Shown: one piece after another, positions 62,292 to 63,846 of the stretch
Position numbering within the stretch: position 1 is the stretch's first letter
Layout of the letters: every line of letters starts with the position of its first letter
Assembly (NCBI GenBank): GCA_937935075.1
Contig: CALGYB010000056.1
Span: 1 to 63,846, forward strand
Direction: 5' to 3'
DNA: 63,846 bases
From: an uncultured Roseiflexus sp.
Lineage (GTDB): Bacteria; Chloroflexota; Chloroflexia; Chloroflexales; Roseiflexaceae
Position numbers and translations under genes: made by a program
The notes under the pieces: model-generated
The model's input: only the letters and a program-made list of their open reading frames with translations
Databases searched by the model: none
What the model was told of the DNA's origin: nothing

Positions 62292-63158
62292 CTATGCTAC
62301 TCCGACGATTCGGTTGCGCAACACGCCGATCGAGTCAATCTCGGCTTCCATCACATCGCCGGGGCGCATGTACTCCGGCGGCGTGCGCCCAAGCCCAACC
62401 CCCGCCGGTGTGCCAGTGGCCACGATCATCCCTGGTTCCAGCGGCATACCGAGCGACAGGTGCTCGATGATCGCCGGAATGTCGAAAATCAGGTCTCCAG
62501 TATGGGAGTCCTGGCGGGTTTCGCCATTCAGTCGCAGGCGAATGCCAAGCCCTGCCGGATTGGGGATGTCGTCCGCCGTCACGATGCACGGTCCCATCGG
62601 GCAGGCGCGGTTGAGACTTTTGCCCTTGAAGAACTGTTGATGGCGGCTTTGCAGATCGCGTGCTGAAATATCATTGACGATGGTATACCCGAATACGTAC
62701 TCCATTGCTTCGGCGCGCGGGATATTCATGCCCGCCTTGCCGATGACAAACGCAAGTTCGACTTCGTAATCGAGTTCGGTCGTCACCCTGGGATCGAGCG
62801 GAATATCGTCATCCGGTCCGCACACGGTGTGTGCCGCTTTGGTGAAGAAAACCGGATACTCCGGCATCTTCGGCTCGCGTCCGCGCGCGCGGTATGACTC
62901 GATGGTGTGGGCGACATAATTCATGCCCAGGCAGATAACATTCTGCCGGGGGCGCGGGATGGGCGCGAGGAGCGTCACGGCGCTCAATGGAATGCCCGCA
63001 CCGCGCTCAACGGCGGCGCGCGCAGCGTCCAGACCGGCAGGACCGGCATCGATCAGGCTCAACATATCAGGCGCTACGCTGGCGAGCGATACGACCCCGT
63101 CGCTACGCAGCGCACCCAGGTGAACTCCCTCGCCGTCGCGGTAGGTCACCAGACGCAT
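62292..63158 (-). CDS. Fumarylacetoacetate hydrolase family protein
   Basis: About 288 residues from the ATG at 63158, with GAGGAG just upstream. It has NVICLGMNYVAHTIESYRAR, ELDYEVELAFVIGKAGMNIP and FGYTIVNDISARDLQSRHQQ, which include the metal-binding acidic residues of the family. Members hydrolyse or decarboxylate acylpyruvates and related 2-oxo acids; 2-hydroxyhepta-2,4-diene-1,7-dioate isomerase is another common label. The longer frame to 63557 is a translation of repeats. It is the first gene of an operon with thiN. Confidence 0.9.
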   Translation of the reverse strand: MRLVTYRDGEGVHLGALRSDGVVSLASVAPDMLSLIDAGPAGLDAARAAVERGAGIPLSAVTLLAPIPRPRQNVICLGMNYVAHTIESYRARGREPKMPEYPVFFTKAAHTVCGPDDDIPLDPRVTTELDYEVELAFVIGKAGMNIPRAEAMEYVFGYTIVNDISARDLQSRHQQFFKGKSLNRACPMGPCIVTADDIPNPAGLGIRLRLNGETRQDSHTGDLIFDIPAIIEHLSLGMPLEPGMIVATGTPAGVGLGRTPPEYMRPGDVMEAEIDSIGVLRNRIVGVA

Positions 63159-63200
63159 GGTTGTCTCCTCAGGAACACACAGGCGGATACGGTGTTCTGT

Positions 63201-63209
63201 ATAGTACCA
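63201..63209 (-). promoter_or_regulatory. Extended -10 promoter for the FAH-thiN operon
   Basis: On the minus strand TGG (63209-63207) precedes TACTAT (63206-63201), about 43 bases before the start at 63158. Confidence 0.5.
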
Positions 63210-63219
63210 CAGAATGGAG

Positions 63220-63600
63220 GGAGGAGGCGCGAGGCGTGAGGCAAGAGGCAAGAGGGTGAGGCAAGAGGCAAGAGGGTGAGGCAAGAGGCAAGAGGGTGAG
63301 GCAAGAGGGTGAGGCAAGAGGCAAGAGGGTGAGGCAAGAGGCAAGAGGGTGAGGCAAGAGGCGAGGTGGCGCGTAGAGACGTTGCACCGCAACGTCTCCG
63401 GGCGCGAGGCGTGAGGCAAGAGGGTGAGGCAAGAGGCGAGGTGGCGCGTAGAGACGTTGCACCGCAACGTCTCCGGGCGCGAGGGTGAGGCAAGAGGCGA
63501 GGTGGCGCGTAGAGACGTTGCACCGCAACGTCTCCGGGCGCGAGGCGTGAGGGGCAAAAGATAGAGCCATTGCAGTGCAATGGCTCCGTAAGAGGCGAAG
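63220..63600. repeat. AGGCAAGAGGGTGAGGC repeats with three palindromes
   Basis: AAGAGGGTGAGGC words repeat from 63225. Between them lie three copies of GAGACGTTGCACCGCAACGT..CTC (63376-63398, 63451-63473, 63512-63534), each flanked by GTGGCGCGTA. Another palindrome GAGCCATTGCAGTGCAATGG..CTC lies at 63564-63586. No gene is seen in 63215-63760. Confidence 0.85.
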
Positions 63601-63760
63601 GTTGCGGGTTACAGGTGGGAAGGTTGCAGGTGGAGAGGTTGCAGGTGGAGAGGTTGACAATAAGGGGGTGCGTGCAGTTCCACACCTGGCATCCCTCTGT
63701 GTCCTCTGTGGCTCGGTGGTTCAGAAATACAGGTGCGAAGGCGTCCCCACTCCCCACTCC

Positions 63761-63846
63761 CTACCGCTGACGATCGCGCTGATACAGTTGCCAGGCGGTC
63801 AGTACCAGGCAGACGACCATGTAGCCGAAAAGGATACCCCATCGCG
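63761..63846 (-). CDS. C-terminal end of a membrane protein (partial)
   Basis: A frame open to the window end reads RWGILFGYMVVCLVLTAWQL and stops at 63761 after YQRDRQR. The 27 visible residues form one hydrophobic helix with a positively charged end, as in the last segment of an inner-membrane protein. The start lies outside the window and the family is unknown. Confidence 0.5.
   Translation of the reverse strand, partial: RWGILFGYMVVCLVLTAWQLYQRDRQR

Noticed and set aside
63225-63540. Possible CRISPR array with palindromic repeats
   Set aside because: The three palindromes are spaced unevenly by low-complexity words, not by unique spacers.

Overview
The window comes from a high-GC chromosome that looks like a filamentous anoxygenic phototroph of the Chloroflexota, closest to Roseiflexus. 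This is an inference from gene content, the protein style (secreted lipoproteins with Thr/Pro/Ser linkers, Fix/ETF clusters, VOR-type 2-oxoacid:ferredoxin oxidoreductase) and an unusually dense set of intergenic repeats. No phototrophy gene, rRNA or tRNA lies in the window, so genus is not proven.

Layout. 1-1.6 kb holds two decayed IS5-like transposase genes, the first riddled with a small hairpin repeat. 1.6-10.9 kb holds scattered genes: a zinc-ribbon/HEAT protein, a cytosolic GH13 amylase, three dehydrogenase-type enzymes, two exported proteins, a cNMP-binding protein and a small membrane protein. 11.0-21.2 kb is a galactoside-type sugar locus: GntR-family regulator, two GH36 enzymes, two ABC permeases, a lipoprotein solute-binding protein, a mutarotase-like protein and an SDR. 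No ATPase gene is present. 21.5-24.8 kb holds two Gfo/Idh/MocA oxidoreductases and a thioredoxin-like/Rdx pair. 25-29.5 kb (minus strand) is an apparent operon of a 26-codon micro-ORF, a radical SAM protein and the delta, alpha, beta and gamma subunits of a VOR-type oxidoreductase, with repeats inserted before gamma. 29.7-48.8 kb is mostly housekeeping: two GHMP kinases, psuG, rlmN, a class V aminotransferase, pepF, a CYTH/CHAD protein, rpsO, pnp, an anion permease, a CPBP protease, an orphan DNA methyltransferase and a ThDP enzyme. 49.6-53.2 kb is a complete fixABCX cluster. 53.3-59.9 kb is a signalling locus built around a Ras/Rab-like small GTPase. 60-63.8 kb holds a methyltransferase, a repeat-bearing membrane protein, thiN, a fumarylacetoacetase-family hydrolase and the end of a membrane protein.

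How the parts work together. The sugar locus can import an alpha-galactoside, hydrolyse it, convert the anomers and oxidise products. VOR feeds electrons from branched-chain 2-oxoacids to ferredoxin. FixABCX links NADH, quinone and low-potential ferredoxin or flavodoxin. The GTPase locus joins a GTPase lacking the usual switch II glutamine, a coiled-coil protein, a membrane-anchored longin/roadblock-like protein with an SH3-like domain, and a hybrid histidine kinase. A REC-PAS-GAF-HD-GYP regulator is encoded divergently.

The most interesting items are the GTPase/two-component/HD-GYP locus, the micro-ORF ahead of the radical SAM gene, a CYTH-(Ppx HD-like)-CHAD fusion, a 25-bp dyad over the promoter of the DNA methyltransferase, and several short repeat families, including hairpins with a constant loop and covarying stems and a 99-bp element with 13-bp terminal inverted repeats. 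Antisense reading frames are long because of the base composition; they were not annotated.
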